The notes under the pieces are model-generated. The model was not told the DNA's origin. It made no database searches and was given only the letters and a program-made list of their open reading frames with translations. Of a stretch of DNA of 64,000 nucleotides, positions 47,976-59,367 are shown in pieces. The stretch is taken from the NCBI RefSeq assembly GCF_042242105.1, contig NC_092019.1:22372828-22436827 (forward strand), written 5' to 3'. This DNA comes from Pempheris klunzingeri (lineage: Eukaryota; Chordata; Actinopteri; Acropomatiformes; Pempheridae). How positions within the stretch are numbered: position 1 is the stretch's first letter; every line of letters starts with the position of its first letter. The translations under genes and the position numbers were made by a program.

Positions 47976-50900
47976 ATGATGGAGGAGGAACTGAATTACG
48001 TGGCAGTGGCTTTCAGGGCTGACAGTATTCCTGCACATGGTGAGTCGTGTATTGTGTTTTTAGGAGCGCAGCTATACGGTCTGCTGAACTGAAGCACATT
48101 TACTCTTTGAGTTTTACTACGCCCTGCTATTTTAATATTGTTTTTGACTTTACGGCATTTGTTTGACAGATACAGTTACTATTCATTGGTAATATTTTAC
48201 ACACAAAGCAGAATATGATTCATTGTCCTACATAAAGATTTAAATTAGTTGCTACATTGAAGTAATAATGACGTATGTAACATGAGTACTTATACCTTTT
48301 ATACTTTAGCTGCATTTTACCGTTAATGCTCGTTTTTTGAGTACGATTTTTGAGTACGATTTTGAATGCAGGACTTTTACTACCGCAGTGTTTTCTATTG
48401 TGGTATTCCTACTTTTACTCAAGTAAAGAGGACTTCTTCCACCACTGGCCTTTGAGGAGGTTACTCAACAAGGAAGCTCCCAGATTTACATATGTATCTA
48501 TGTTTGATTGCACACACAGAAATACCTGTAAAAAAAATACAGTAATCTAAACCTCTGTCTTACTTTTTAAGCATCTTCATTCCTTCATGAAATAACTTTA
48601 TCTTTCACCATATAACATTTCTGTCACCTCTCACTTAGTGATGTTGATCTGTGATGGATGATGTTTGCAGCTGCAACTTTCCGGCATTGCAGCATTTTGA
48701 ATTGCCCAACAGCAACAAAAGGAATCTGTGAACTGCACCGTGAAGATTTTTGTAACAGTTTGGAAATCAGCTACTCGTCTGTCTTACAGTTTCATTTTGT
48801 GTTCGTTGTCGTGGACAATCAGTCACACAGTGGCATACCTCCAGAGTAGCTATGGTGCTGTCTGATAGAGAAATATTCAGTGTTACAGTAAACATCCAGA
48901 TTTGCTGTCGGTAAACTGAAAGTGTTTCTCTCTGAAAATGCTGCTGGAGGATGTAGAAATACCAGACTGCAGACCAGGAAGTGACTTTTGAAAGTCACGA
49001 AACATTTCATTTCCTGTTTTTTTTTTTTTTTTTTTGCAGAAAAACTTAATGACCTGGAGATAATATATGATGAGGTGATGACTGAGAAGCAGCAGGCATG
49101 GAACACAAATCCTGTCATAACAGGTTATCTAATATCCACCATAAAAACAAAATATGATAACAATTAACTATCTATATACTATATATTTGTGTGGGTTGTT
49201 TTTTTTGTCCTGGGTAGGGAATGAAAAGAGAGCTCCGCTGTTTACTCTGCTTCATCTGGTGGCAGCATGTTTGGGGGTTATTTGTATCAGCTTGGTGTCA
49301 GCCATCATCGCCCTCAGCATCCGCTGTAAGTCTGTCGACCTGCTTTCAAGGACTTTCAAGGCAGTTTGAGAGTGACAAAAGAGTCCAACAGTAACGGCCC
49401 ATGTTTCCACTGTAGTCAACACAGTCCTGTCAGAGCAGCACAGAGAAAACATCAACTTGACCACCCAGAATCAGCAGCTGTGGACAGAAAAGACGGACCT
49501 GGAGAGACGGACAGAGGAGCTGACCAGAGAGAGAGATGGACTCAACTGGACTGTCGGAGTCATCCTGGAATATGACAACTTCCCGGTGAACAAACACTGC
49601 CCACAGAGAGGTGAAAACATGGTGTCCTGTTTAGCTCCTTAATATTTAATGTAGTCATTTCACTTTTACCTTTTACGGCATTTTGATTTTTGTCCATTTT
49701 TGCATATGAACAGTGTGTTATGTCATGATTCATCTATCAGAGCTTAGACTTTCTGGCACAGTTTTTTTTTATTTGAGTAAAATAAATGACCTGGTCAAAG
49801 AGAGGAACAAAAGAAAAAGTAGTGTTTAATTTAATTTGTTTAATTCTACTATATATTTTATTCATCAAGGAAAATGGCCGTGTTTGTCACTTTGTTGTCT
49901 TGTCCGTGTGTCGCAGTGTGTAAACCTTGTCTGGACGGCTGGGTGCTGTTTCAGTCCAACTGTTACCTGTTTTTGAACTTTAATTATTACAATGACTGGC
50001 GGATTTGGCAGCAGAGCCGTGATCGCTGCAGAGAAATGCATGCAGACCTGGTGGTGATTGAAAGCCAGGAGGAGCAGGCAAGACTCATTTGGTTTAAATT
50101 GCATTTACATGCTCAAACAAAGATGGAGAGCAAATCTTTTTCCATCTTTATAGACCGAGAAGGAGATACATGATGTCCATCATTATTATCATTATTGCAG
50201 AGGCAAAGACATGAATCAATTGACACCTGTATCACAAATTTAGGAATTCATCAATAACCACACAACAGACTACAGTGATGTAAAGCACGGCTATTGGATT
50301 GGCCTGAGGGTCGAGGACGTGACAGACAGGTGGATGTGGGTAGATGGAAGCAACGTCACTGTGATGTAAGTGCAAAAACACACATGTTTTCACATACGCT
50401 GTTTTAACCTCGTTTTAACCTCTAAGTCGTGACCACAGTAGCTCACAGAGACATTACTTTGTCTTTACTTTAAACAAAATGTGCTCCATTTTACACTCTG
50501 TGTCACTGCGCTATACCTGAAGGAAGCAAAAATTCTAAAGTTTCTTAAAGTGGCAGATGGCGAAAAGAGTGAAAAGCTCTGGGAAAATCCAAAGAGGGCC
50601 GAGAGGAGGGAGGCAACAAAGGGAAATGTCTTCAATTAAACTGTCGACTGTAACTGTAGAAGCTGACAGTGACTCTGACGCCTGTACAGAGACTCACTCT
50701 CACACCACTCAAAGAGAACAACCGACACTATCAACTGTACAGCTTACATTGGCATTAAAGGAATAGTTCGACATTTTGGGGTAATCAGATTAATAATCAA
50801 TCAACTGATCGGCTCCTCACTGTAGCTTCATATTTAATGTACAGATATGAGAGAGTTATCAATATTCTAAGTCTGAACAACGCGAACAAGCGTGTTTCCC

Positions 50901-51127
50901 AAAATGTCGAGCAGACACGCAGATTGATGTCCTGTGAATTTTTTTTCCTCATTAGGTACTGGACGACACAACGAGGTGGCCACAAAGCATCTTGTGCTCT
51001 TACTCTGCCACACGCGGAACCTCTGGCCAACTGGCAAAAAACGAGCTGTGAGATGAGGAACCGCTGGATTTGTGAAACAAGAGCCTTGATCAAACCGGAT
51101 GAGCCGAATAGGTTCTTCAACATCTAA
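47976..51127 (+). CDS. ITIM-bearing type II C-type lectin receptor 1
   Basis: Seven exons join in phase to 301 residues: 47976-48039, 49040-49123, 49218-49325, 49416-49610, 49917-50077, 50244-50365 and 50956-51127. The layout is cytoplasmic tail, one membrane segment (about 60-83), a coiled-coil stalk with N-glycosylation sites, then a C-type lectin domain from about residue 151. The tail holds two ITIM-type motifs, LNYVAV (6-11) and IIYDEV (29-34), which when phosphorylated recruit SH2 phosphatases, so an inhibitory receptor is likely. The domain has the WIGL core and paired cysteines but lacks the EPN and WND calcium/sugar-binding motifs, like NK-cell lectin receptors. Intron 5 appears to use a GC donor (CAG|GCAAGA). 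It is paralogous to the next gene; fish immune-related lectin-like receptors (illr) are the nearest group I can suggest. Confidence 0.9.
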
Positions 51128-52025
51128 GACTGATAATAATATGTATTCTGTATCTGTCTTTCTCTCAGATCTGTTTCTGTCAAAAGGGTTTTTAGAACAT
51201 AAACAAATATCAGCACATTTTCTTTCTCTTATCTTTTTCTAGTTTATTGAAAAAAAAATATTGTCTGCAAACGTTGCAGATTACATCAGCACATTTGACT
51301 TGCATGTAACAGGCTTGAACGCACTAGACGTTCAAGAGATAAGTATTGAATAATCACCTGTCGTCTTTGTGCTGAGTAAATGTTATAAACAGTTTCTATT
51401 GCTCTGACATAAGCACTCAGTGGCCTCTTTATTAGATACACCTCTACAGTGTAATGATGTTTTTTTGACATTGTCATAATTGTGTTTATTCAACTACATG
51501 TTTTACTTGAAGCTACAGTTAGTGATATTGTACTGGACTGCATTATTCTGTTTGTGATATTCTGCCCCACTCATTTCTATAAATGGAAAAAAAAAATTAG
51601 AAACACCAACATTATGTCGTCTAGTACAAGTTTAATTATGCTACACATAACGGAACATTATGAACTCTAGTGTAGTGACTATGATATCCAATTGTTTAAA
51701 TCCATTTGTGTGAGTCCCTCTTGGACTGACTGAGATTAACAGACGTTTGTGCTTTGCTTGATAAAGAATGGAGTGATCAGATTCACTGTAATAATAAAAC
51801 ATATTTGCTTATTTGCTCCACACTTTTGCAACAGTTGCATTAAAGGGGGGGAAAAAAATGCTAAAATCATTATAAACAAAAGGTGCAAAATAAGCAAGCA
51901 AGCCCGGTCATAGGAGCAGCCTAAGGTCTTAAGAGTTTATGCTTTCTAGTCAGGCGCACCAGCAGATGGCAACACCACACTCCCACATACAAACTGGGTA
52001 ATGTAAAAAAATTAAAGAATAGAAA
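51128..52025. other. spacer between the lectin genes
   Basis: No exon is seen. A plus-strand AATAAA lies near 51,793, the nearest clear signal after lectin gene 1. The phrase agtggcctctttattagata at 51,419 resembles the end of a small transposon seen in other fish, but no partner end was found. Confidence 0.35.
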
Positions 52026-52325
52026 CTAAGGAATTGGCTCCTTCACTAAGGTACAATTTACAGCATAGCAGACAGACGGACAGCAGACGGTGTACCAGGT
52101 CCCACTGGTTTCTGCTGGTTCTGAGCTGATGACACTGCTGAACATCTTCTGATTTGAGTCCTCACTGTCGCCCGTTTCTTTGTGCTTCTTGAAAAGAACT
52201 TGAACAGCACATCTTGAAATCTCAGTCTGCTCTGAAATCTTTGCCTGGCAGAGACCTCGCTGATGTACTATAACTACCTGGTGTCTTGCTGCTGGGCTCA
52301 GTCTTGCCATGATGACCAGTGACAT
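52026..52325 (-). mobile_element. Tc1-like transposase N-terminal remnant
   Basis: A minus-strand frame contains MARLSPAARHQVVIVHQRGL, then ISRCAVQVLFKKHKETG, which resembles the DNA-binding helix-turn-helix start of Tc1-type transposases. The catalytic DDE part is absent, and no terminal inverted repeats could be paired. It is an old, truncated copy. Confidence 0.65.
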
Positions 52326-52679
52326 GAAACAACTTCCACAACCTCACCTTGGTAGCAGAGTTTGGCTGTTCCTCACCCAGTTTTAAGCCTCCTACAGCTG
52401 TTTCTGTTTCTGTTAATGACCGAGTTTCAACCTTCATATGAAATTTGAAATTGATGATCATTAGCACCTGTTTGGTATAATTGGTTAATCATACACCTGA
52501 CAGTGATCCTATGATCCAGCAAAATCCCTGACTTTGTGCAAGTGTACCTAGTGTACCTACCTCTTCACTCACTTCGCGCTTTGCATGATGTGTCAACTTC
52601 TTGTATTGCAGCAGTGCGTTGGGTCAGACAGGAGGGGGAACTCTCATTTGTTCTTCATTGAACTTTGCTCAGCCACACC

Positions 52680-52686
52680 TATAAAA
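52680..52686 (+). promoter_or_regulatory. TATA box, lectin gene 2
   Basis: TATAAAA lies 74 bases before the ATG of lectin gene 2. A start site some 30 bases downstream would give a short untranslated leader of about 45 bases without an upstream ATG. Confidence 0.6.
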
Positions 52687-52753
52687 CAGCTGTGAAAGCC
52701 TCACAGCCTCATTCTGTGCACCGAAGCGAGTACGGCACAGTGTGACTTTAAGG

Positions 52754-53834
52754 ATGGAGGAAGAAATCAGCTATTCTACTGTGGTTTTTAGCAATGGTGC
52801 TCCACCCCCAAAGGGTAGGTGACTCCTGCTTTTTTAGAGCATATCTTGTATTGGACTTCAAAGTGTCTGTTATTGTAGAACACTTAACACCTGTCTAAGG
52901 GTTGTGTGTGGAAGAATGGCACTGTGAAACTTGTACTCACGGACATGCAAATAATATGAGTTGTTTTAGCCGTTTGGCAGGATATACACCAGTTTAACAC
53001 CACATTTTTCAGCCTCAGTGAGTGTGTGACCTGGACATGATTTCACATGTACATTAGCATAGCCATGTGGAACAAAATATCTAATTTTGATGAAGCATGA
53101 GATGCTGCTTATATTCCTTATATTCCTGCTGCACTGTAGCCTGATGGAACCTCACTTTGTCCAATATGACGCAGTATTAATACTGGACAGCTGTTGCCCC
53201 TCCATAGCCACACAGTCCTACACCACACCTGCATTTTATGATGTCTTTGGTTCACTTTACTTGCAAATGTATACTGATTGTAGAGTCAAAACGCATTTCT
53301 TCGGGATCAACACGGAAATCTGCACTCGAGTGTTTTGCAGGCCACATTTTCTGTATGATGATTGGGTGAAAAGCAGAGAGAACTGTGTGAAGAGAACCAG
53401 AAATTATTAAAGGTCGAGTAAATACACTGTTACCCATAAATTTGGAATAAAATGTTTTTTACCTCTTCTCATGAAATGATTGTGACGATGTGATTTATTC
53501 TTGATAAATAAAGTGTATATCTTCTCAACTGTATCGATCAAACTCCTCCAAACATATCACAGTGAAACTTAAACCACAATTAACCTTTGCAAACTGTGTA
53601 TTCAGGCTTTAACAAAATTGGAGGTACTGAACAATTATTCCAACTTTATGGGCAACAGTGTACGTTGGATGTTGTGACCACCACCTGGCAGCATCTGCAG
53701 TCTTAAAAAGCAGTTGGTAGAAGGGCAACAAATTAATGGAGAAACTCACTTCATGTAGCACCAGTAGACATAAAAAAAGAAATCTCATAACATAGACGTT
53801 TACATAAATGATCACAATGTTATTTCGTCATAAT

Positions 53835-53882
<48 letters not shown>

Positions 53883-56800
53883 TTCCCTGCGTTCTTATTA
53901 CTGTGATCCAGAGAAAAAAGAGGACACAGCAGTTTATTCTAAAGTTAAACCTAAAGTGCCTGTTGCTACTGGACCAGGTGAGTTATACAGTCTGTTGAGT
54001 GTCTTATTCTTTATTCTTATTCAGTACCACTTTATACTTGAGGCTACCCTTATAATGTAAAAACACCTTATGAGTATTCAACAAGCTGTTATAACATACC
54101 AGATAAAAAGGGCAGCAGTGATCTGTTGCTTGCCAAATAGTGAGCCCACCTTTATCTGTCCTGTTAAGCCTCAGATTTCACTGGTTACTTAGCTTTCTTT
54201 GTCCTTTGTATATGAAATTGTGGCATATTAGCTGCCATTATTAATACATGAATGAGTAGTAAACATTAACTGGGTATTTCCAAATGGTGAATCCTCAGTG
54301 GTGTATTAAAACTGTGTTATAACTTGTTTATAGTTGTTTATTAATGATAACAATCTAATTAGTAACCTAATTATAACCTTTTATAAATCCTCTATATAGG
54401 TAGTCTTACTGTAAAGTGGTACCCTTATTTTTATAAAACTTACAGAAAAGGTGCAACGTCACACATGGTGATGTTACAATTTCTGAATTATTATTTTTTT
54501 AGAATTTCTTAAAAAAAACAACAACTGCAAATTACAAAGTGCTTCTCAAAGAAGAAAATAAAAGGAATTAAAGTTCAACGTGCTCTTTTTGTCCTGCTTG
54601 GAGCCTTTTGACAACATCGAACTTGACTGCTGTATGGTTCTCAGGTGTAGTAGTAGTGGTAGTATTATTAGTATTATATGATACATCTTGAGTGTACATG
54701 TTGTTATATATTATTGTTGGTAGTAGTAGTAGTGGTAGTAGTATTATTGGTATAGTACAGCGCCTTACTATGATTGTGCATGTTGTTATATATTTTTATT
54801 AGTATTATTATTAGTAGTATTATTAGTAGTGGTATAATTATTATTATTATTATTATTATTATAAGACTCTGGACTCACCTGGTGCAGTAATTTACCTCTG
54901 TGTAATAATTTGTAATAATAATTTTTAATAATTTATTCATACTTTTATATGTTTATATTTTACTTTGTGTTTGAAGTGTATTCTTATTTTTATTCTTATT
55001 CTTTTGGAGCTGTGTGTAACCCCCTGGGGATTATTTAAGTAATTCTGATTCTGATTCTGATTCTCGTGCGTGTATGTTTGCTAAAATGTATTCCTAAAGC
55101 TCCATCAGTAATTTCTATTAGTTATAGAAGAGCGATTATAGAAGTGATGATACGTAAGAGCGCATATTGGTCATCAGGAATGAGTCACAGTTCAGTGGTT
55201 TATTTCAGTCGCTCTAATTCCAAAGGAAAAGAGAAAAAAAACTGAACACAAACTGTATCACGATACAAGAAGACAATGCATTTCCCAGACAACCGGAATA
55301 ACGCTGATAATGAATGTAACGTGATTGTAATTACACTCGTTATTTGAATATGATCTTTCTCATAACAAGCAGGTGGTGAAGCAGCCGCACACACTCACTT
55401 CTGTGTGTTGGCGGTGTGTTTGGGGATAGTGTGTGTCCTGCTGGTGGCGAGCGTCAGCGCCATCACCTACAGTAAGTTTCATGTCAGCACACTGAGCACA
55501 TTTTAATTAACAATTACAGCATCTTACATCACAGTTAGACCAACTGAGTCAGACAGGGATGTCAGCTACCAACCGGAAAAACAGTAACGTAATCTGTTTT
55601 CTCTGAACTGTGTCTGCTGTCTGTATTTTAGACTGGCACACTCTGATCTATTTAATGATTCAATTTGATATCAAATGTCCATTCATACAACACGTTTATT
55701 ATCCTCACTAAATGCCATGTACGTTTCTAAACTTTAGGTTTTTAGAGATCTTGGCTGTTTGGTTAAGACAAAATATCAATCAATCACAGTGAAAATTCAT
55801 CACTTTTATGTTTAAAGTTTGGTCATCATCATGTGGTGATGCAGCGGTAAGCAGAGGCCTTTTCCAAAGCTACACCTGCTGTTGTGTTTAAGGACAATCT
55901 GACATCAGAGAGAGTCCAGAGTTGGCTGCTGACAAGTAACCTTTTTAAAGCGAGAAACTAAGGATCAGGTTATGCTTAAGCAGATGAGGTTAAGCTATTC
56001 AACCATCTGACAGGCACTTCTGAAGAGGCACACTGGCAGCTTCAGAAGCGTTTACATTGACATACATAATTGTTATTTACTGACAACGTACTGTAACTCA
56101 CTGTAACTGTGTGCAGCATACTGTAACTGCTGTTCAGCAGCTGGCTTTCAGTTTGTGGATGACGGAGTGTGTTTAAAAAGCCCCTGTGTCCGGCTACCAC
56201 ATGACAATAACACGGAAAGCCAGGTTACTGTAGGTAGGAAAGTACAGGAGTAAATCACGTGGGCTTATGGACAATAACGCTTCTCTGACAACAGCGAGTG
56301 CATCCGTCGCATGATTGACCGTCTTCTTCTCATTCTCACTATAGCCAGTGTGGTGCTGAACAAGCAACAAGCAAAACTCATCAACCTCACAGCAGCAAAT
56401 CAGCAGCTGATCACAGAGAGGAGCACCCTAGAGAGAGAGACAGAGGAGCTGAGCCGAGTCACAGACAGCCTCAACAGGACGCTGAGAGTCATCATGAACT
56501 TTAACACCTTCCCAGTGAATGAATACTGCCCACAGAAGAGTAAGTGCTTCTTGCAATGTTGACCATACAGTATGGCTGGCTCTTTACCCACAAATATAAA
56601 CTTACTGAGAATAGGTGCATTAGTTTTTACATAAGTACACAGGGATATTAGACATTCACCATGTCTCTAGGTGCACAGCCATGCAGCGGCATCAACACAC
56701 TGCAATGAATTTTGAAACTGAAAACAAACAGAAAGTACTGGATAAAATACAAACATTCAATGTTAGGGAATGCAAATCAGAAAAAAAGATGAGATTCTAC

Positions 56801-58119
56801 AAACAAGAAATAAAAGACTTTGTAAAAAAATGAATTGAACAGTAACAACAAACTCAGATCAACGAAAGATAAACATGACACGTACTTCGCTCTCTCTTTT
56901 GTGACGCCGTCACACTTCTGTATATTTAGGTCTTAAAATAAACATCGTTCTTTTTTCGTCTGTCTTGATGAACGCAGAGTGTCAGCCGTGTCAAACAGGC
57001 TGGATTCTGTTCCAAGAGCAGTGCTACCTGTTTTACAATGAGAAGGCTCCTTGGATGACATGGGAAGAAAGCCGAAAGTACTGCCAGAACACAGCTGCAG
57101 ATCTGGTTGTTATTGAAACTCTGCAAGAACAGGTGAGCTCCAGCACGGCAAAGCCTCACAGTAACTCCAGAGAGTTTTGGACCATGTTTCAGTTCAGATT
57201 TAGAGATTATAGGAGAAATTAAGAGTCACCGGGAAACAAATAAAATGCATTCACGTTACAACCTGAGCTTTTAAAAAATCCAGTGGATGAAAGTTTCTGG
57301 TAATGAAACATTATTGTTTTCAATGTTATTGATTATGTGCCACAAACATGACTTACAGGAATTCATCAGTAATCACACTGAGTTCTACTACGACCACTTC
57401 CATGGATACTGGCTGGGGTTATATGAATCTGATGGGAAGAACTGGAACTGGATTGATGGACGTAATGACACTCTAGGGTAAGAAAGCATTTTTTTTTCCA
57501 ATAAACATTGGATTGTAACTTGGAATATTGAAAAGGCTGCTCAGGAGCATGTGGTGCGGTGCACTTAAGCAAGGCAATGAATTTCCTGCAAGCTGTGAGA
57601 CTGTGTCCATGAGGAGTCGATTAATAGCTTGTCATGGGTGCACAGTATGACGAGGACACCTTCTACTGGGTAGCATTTTGACCAAAACAACGTGTATACT
57701 AAAATATAAGTTTAAAACTGATTTATTGAGCTAAACTTTAAAAAGAAAGTTAAGGCTGTGTTAATCAACAGTATCTTTAGCCCCAAAAGCTCCAAATCCC
57801 AGTAGATGTCATATGAATAAAGATGAATGAGACTCTTCATTTATGTTATTTGGTTTTATTCATTATATGTGTTTCCTCTCTGGCCTTTTACCCTACTCAT
57901 CACACTGGTATTTTATTGGCAGTAGTAGAAACGCTATTAAAGGTCCTGGTGTTCTTGCCGTGTGTTTGAAGGTTCTGGGCGAAGGGGATGCTTGGTAACC
58001 ATGGCCGATGTGGACTGATGATCCCCGACAGGAACCTTAAGGCCAACTGGGACCCAGCAGACTGTGTAATGGCGAACAAATTCATCTGTGAGAGTGAAGG
58101 TCTGATATGGTCACCTTAG
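52754..58119 (+). CDS. ITIM-bearing type II C-type lectin receptor 2
   Basis: Seven exons join in phase to 280 residues: 52754-52814, 53912-53977, 55373-55471, 56345-56539, 56978-57132, 57359-57477 and 57972-58119. The order and phases equal those of the upstream lectin gene, and the stalk exon is 195 bases in both, so the two arose by tandem duplication. The short tail has one ITIM-type motif, ISYSTV (5-10), and a second tyrosine at 29 (AVYSKV) that misses the ITIM rule at position -2. The membrane segment lies in exon 3. The lectin domain begins near residue 141 with WILFQEQCYLFY, has WLGL and the usual cysteines, but no EPN/QPD motif; NWDPADC replaces the normal WND region. Sugar binding of the classical type is therefore unlikely. 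The first three introns hold a MITE and several simple repeats. Confidence 0.9.
53425..53660. mobile_element. TA-flanked MITE of Tc1/mariner type, copy 2
   Basis: A 236-bp relative of 10900-11122, in the same orientation, with TA at both sides (53423-53424 and 53661-53662). The ends differ from copy 1 at a few positions, and the middle has an extra 13 bases around a direct octamer-like stretch. It lies in intron 1 of lectin gene 2. Confidence 0.9.
53837..53877 (+). repeat. (CT)20 microsatellite
   Basis: About twenty CT units lie just ahead of exon 2 of lectin gene 2, ending about 35 bases before the splice acceptor. It adds an unusually long pyrimidine tract upstream of that exon. Confidence 0.95.
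54024..54422. mobile_element. palindromic-ended MITE-like repeat
   Basis: The left end reads gtaccactttatacttgagg and the right end, reversed, gtaccactttacagtaag; both continue with ctacc. The body is rich in tataa words. I recognise this as a frequent teleost repeat whose ends are complementary; its superfamily is not clear. It lies in intron 2 of lectin gene 2. Confidence 0.55.
54650..54865 (+). repeat. imperfect trinucleotide tract (AGT/ATT)
   Basis: Runs of gtagtagtagtggtagta and attattattattatt alternate over about 200 bases. Simple-sequence expansion in intron 2 of lectin gene 2. Confidence 0.75.
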
Positions 58120-58428
58120 TTTGCACCGTGCTTGTATTCACTCTCTCAAGTGCCTGCCTCTGATTCCCTCTGGAGATCAGATTCACTATATGTACGTACA
58201 AAAAGCCCAGCGAGCGCTCACTTGTTGTGGCCGATGTAGAATCTTGACATTTTAACATATTTTTATACTTTTCATCCCGTGTGTCACATTTCTTGCTTTT
58301 TATTTCTGCAATTTTGCATTACTATTTTTTTACCTTTGTTTTTATTTTCAGAATTATTCTACTTTTTCGTGCTTTCCTTATTGTTTCCTTGTTTCACAAG
58401 AATTTCACCGCATAAATTGTGCTTTATA

Positions 58429-58434
58429 AATAAA
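58429..58434 (+). terminator. polyadenylation signal, lectin gene 2
   Basis: AATAAA 310 bases beyond the lectin gene 2 stop codon, the first clear signal downstream. Confidence 0.6.
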
Positions 58435-58439
58435 ATTAA

Positions 58440-59365
58440 TGTATTTGGAATGCTTTTTTTCTTAAGCAATGGCAAATACAGTTAATCACCTATATTTAAG
58501 AGATGGAGATCTTCATCTGGCATTTTCTGGGACTAAGAGTCTAAATAAGGACAGAACTGATCAAAAACATGATAATATAATAAGTGCTAGTCGTATTAAA
58601 ATGTGTCCATATGAAAGAATCACAAGAGCAGCTTGATTTGTTTCATTGTTTAATTTGCATATGAAGTTCAGAATTTCATGTAACACCATCATTTATCTAT
58701 ACGATGTGTAATTCCAGGTCTTCTTTCCTTAGAGTAAAATAATGGCACAGTTGAACAGGAGTTGTTCATCATGTAGAAACTACTGAATCCTGACATTTCA
58801 TATTCATTTCCCACTTATATGCATCTTTTCATGTAAAATAGGCAACTTCAGCAATCAATTGTCGATCTGCAGTCGTTTGACATCATGCCCCAACCTAAAA
58901 ATACTTGATTTTTCCTCTCAGATTAGAAAAACTGGATTTGGTTGCACCGTTTGGATTGACCAAGGGTGCTGAGGTGTCAAATCCCAGACTTGTACCATCA
59001 AATATTTCATCTTGAACACAGTCAATCTTAAAATGTCTGCATCACCAGCGGGTAACTAAACAGACGTGGTTTCCTCAGTCACCTGTGGCAGCTTACAATA
59101 AATCTGACAGCTGGCAGAGAGGCACGAATGTCGGACGTCATTATTTTGTTACTGGAGTGAAATTACTAATTAAGATGAGAAATAAATGAAGATGTTCTCC
59201 AATCGATGGAAAATGTCCAAATTCATTTACAGGCCTGTCAAAGAGCACAGCCTCCATGAGGTCCATGTTTGGCACATACGTCACCAGGGTTTAGTTAAGC
59301 TAATGCAAACTTCCCCAACCGGCCAAGAAAAATATGATTATCAATATTCAAAACATCATTATCAA
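58440..59365. other. spacer between lectin gene 2 and gpatch4
   Basis: The two genes are convergent here. No exon was found on either strand. The gpatch4 3' untranslated region must lie at the right edge, but no minus-strand AATAAA stands out close to the stop. Confidence 0.4.
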
Positions 59366-59367
59366 TG

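Noticed and set aside
53087-53410. 107-codon frame with a signal-peptide-like start in lectin gene 2 intron 1
   Set aside because: No promoter, splice partner or full domain. Only the last 20 residues resemble a lectin core, which is noted as a possible relic rather than a gene.
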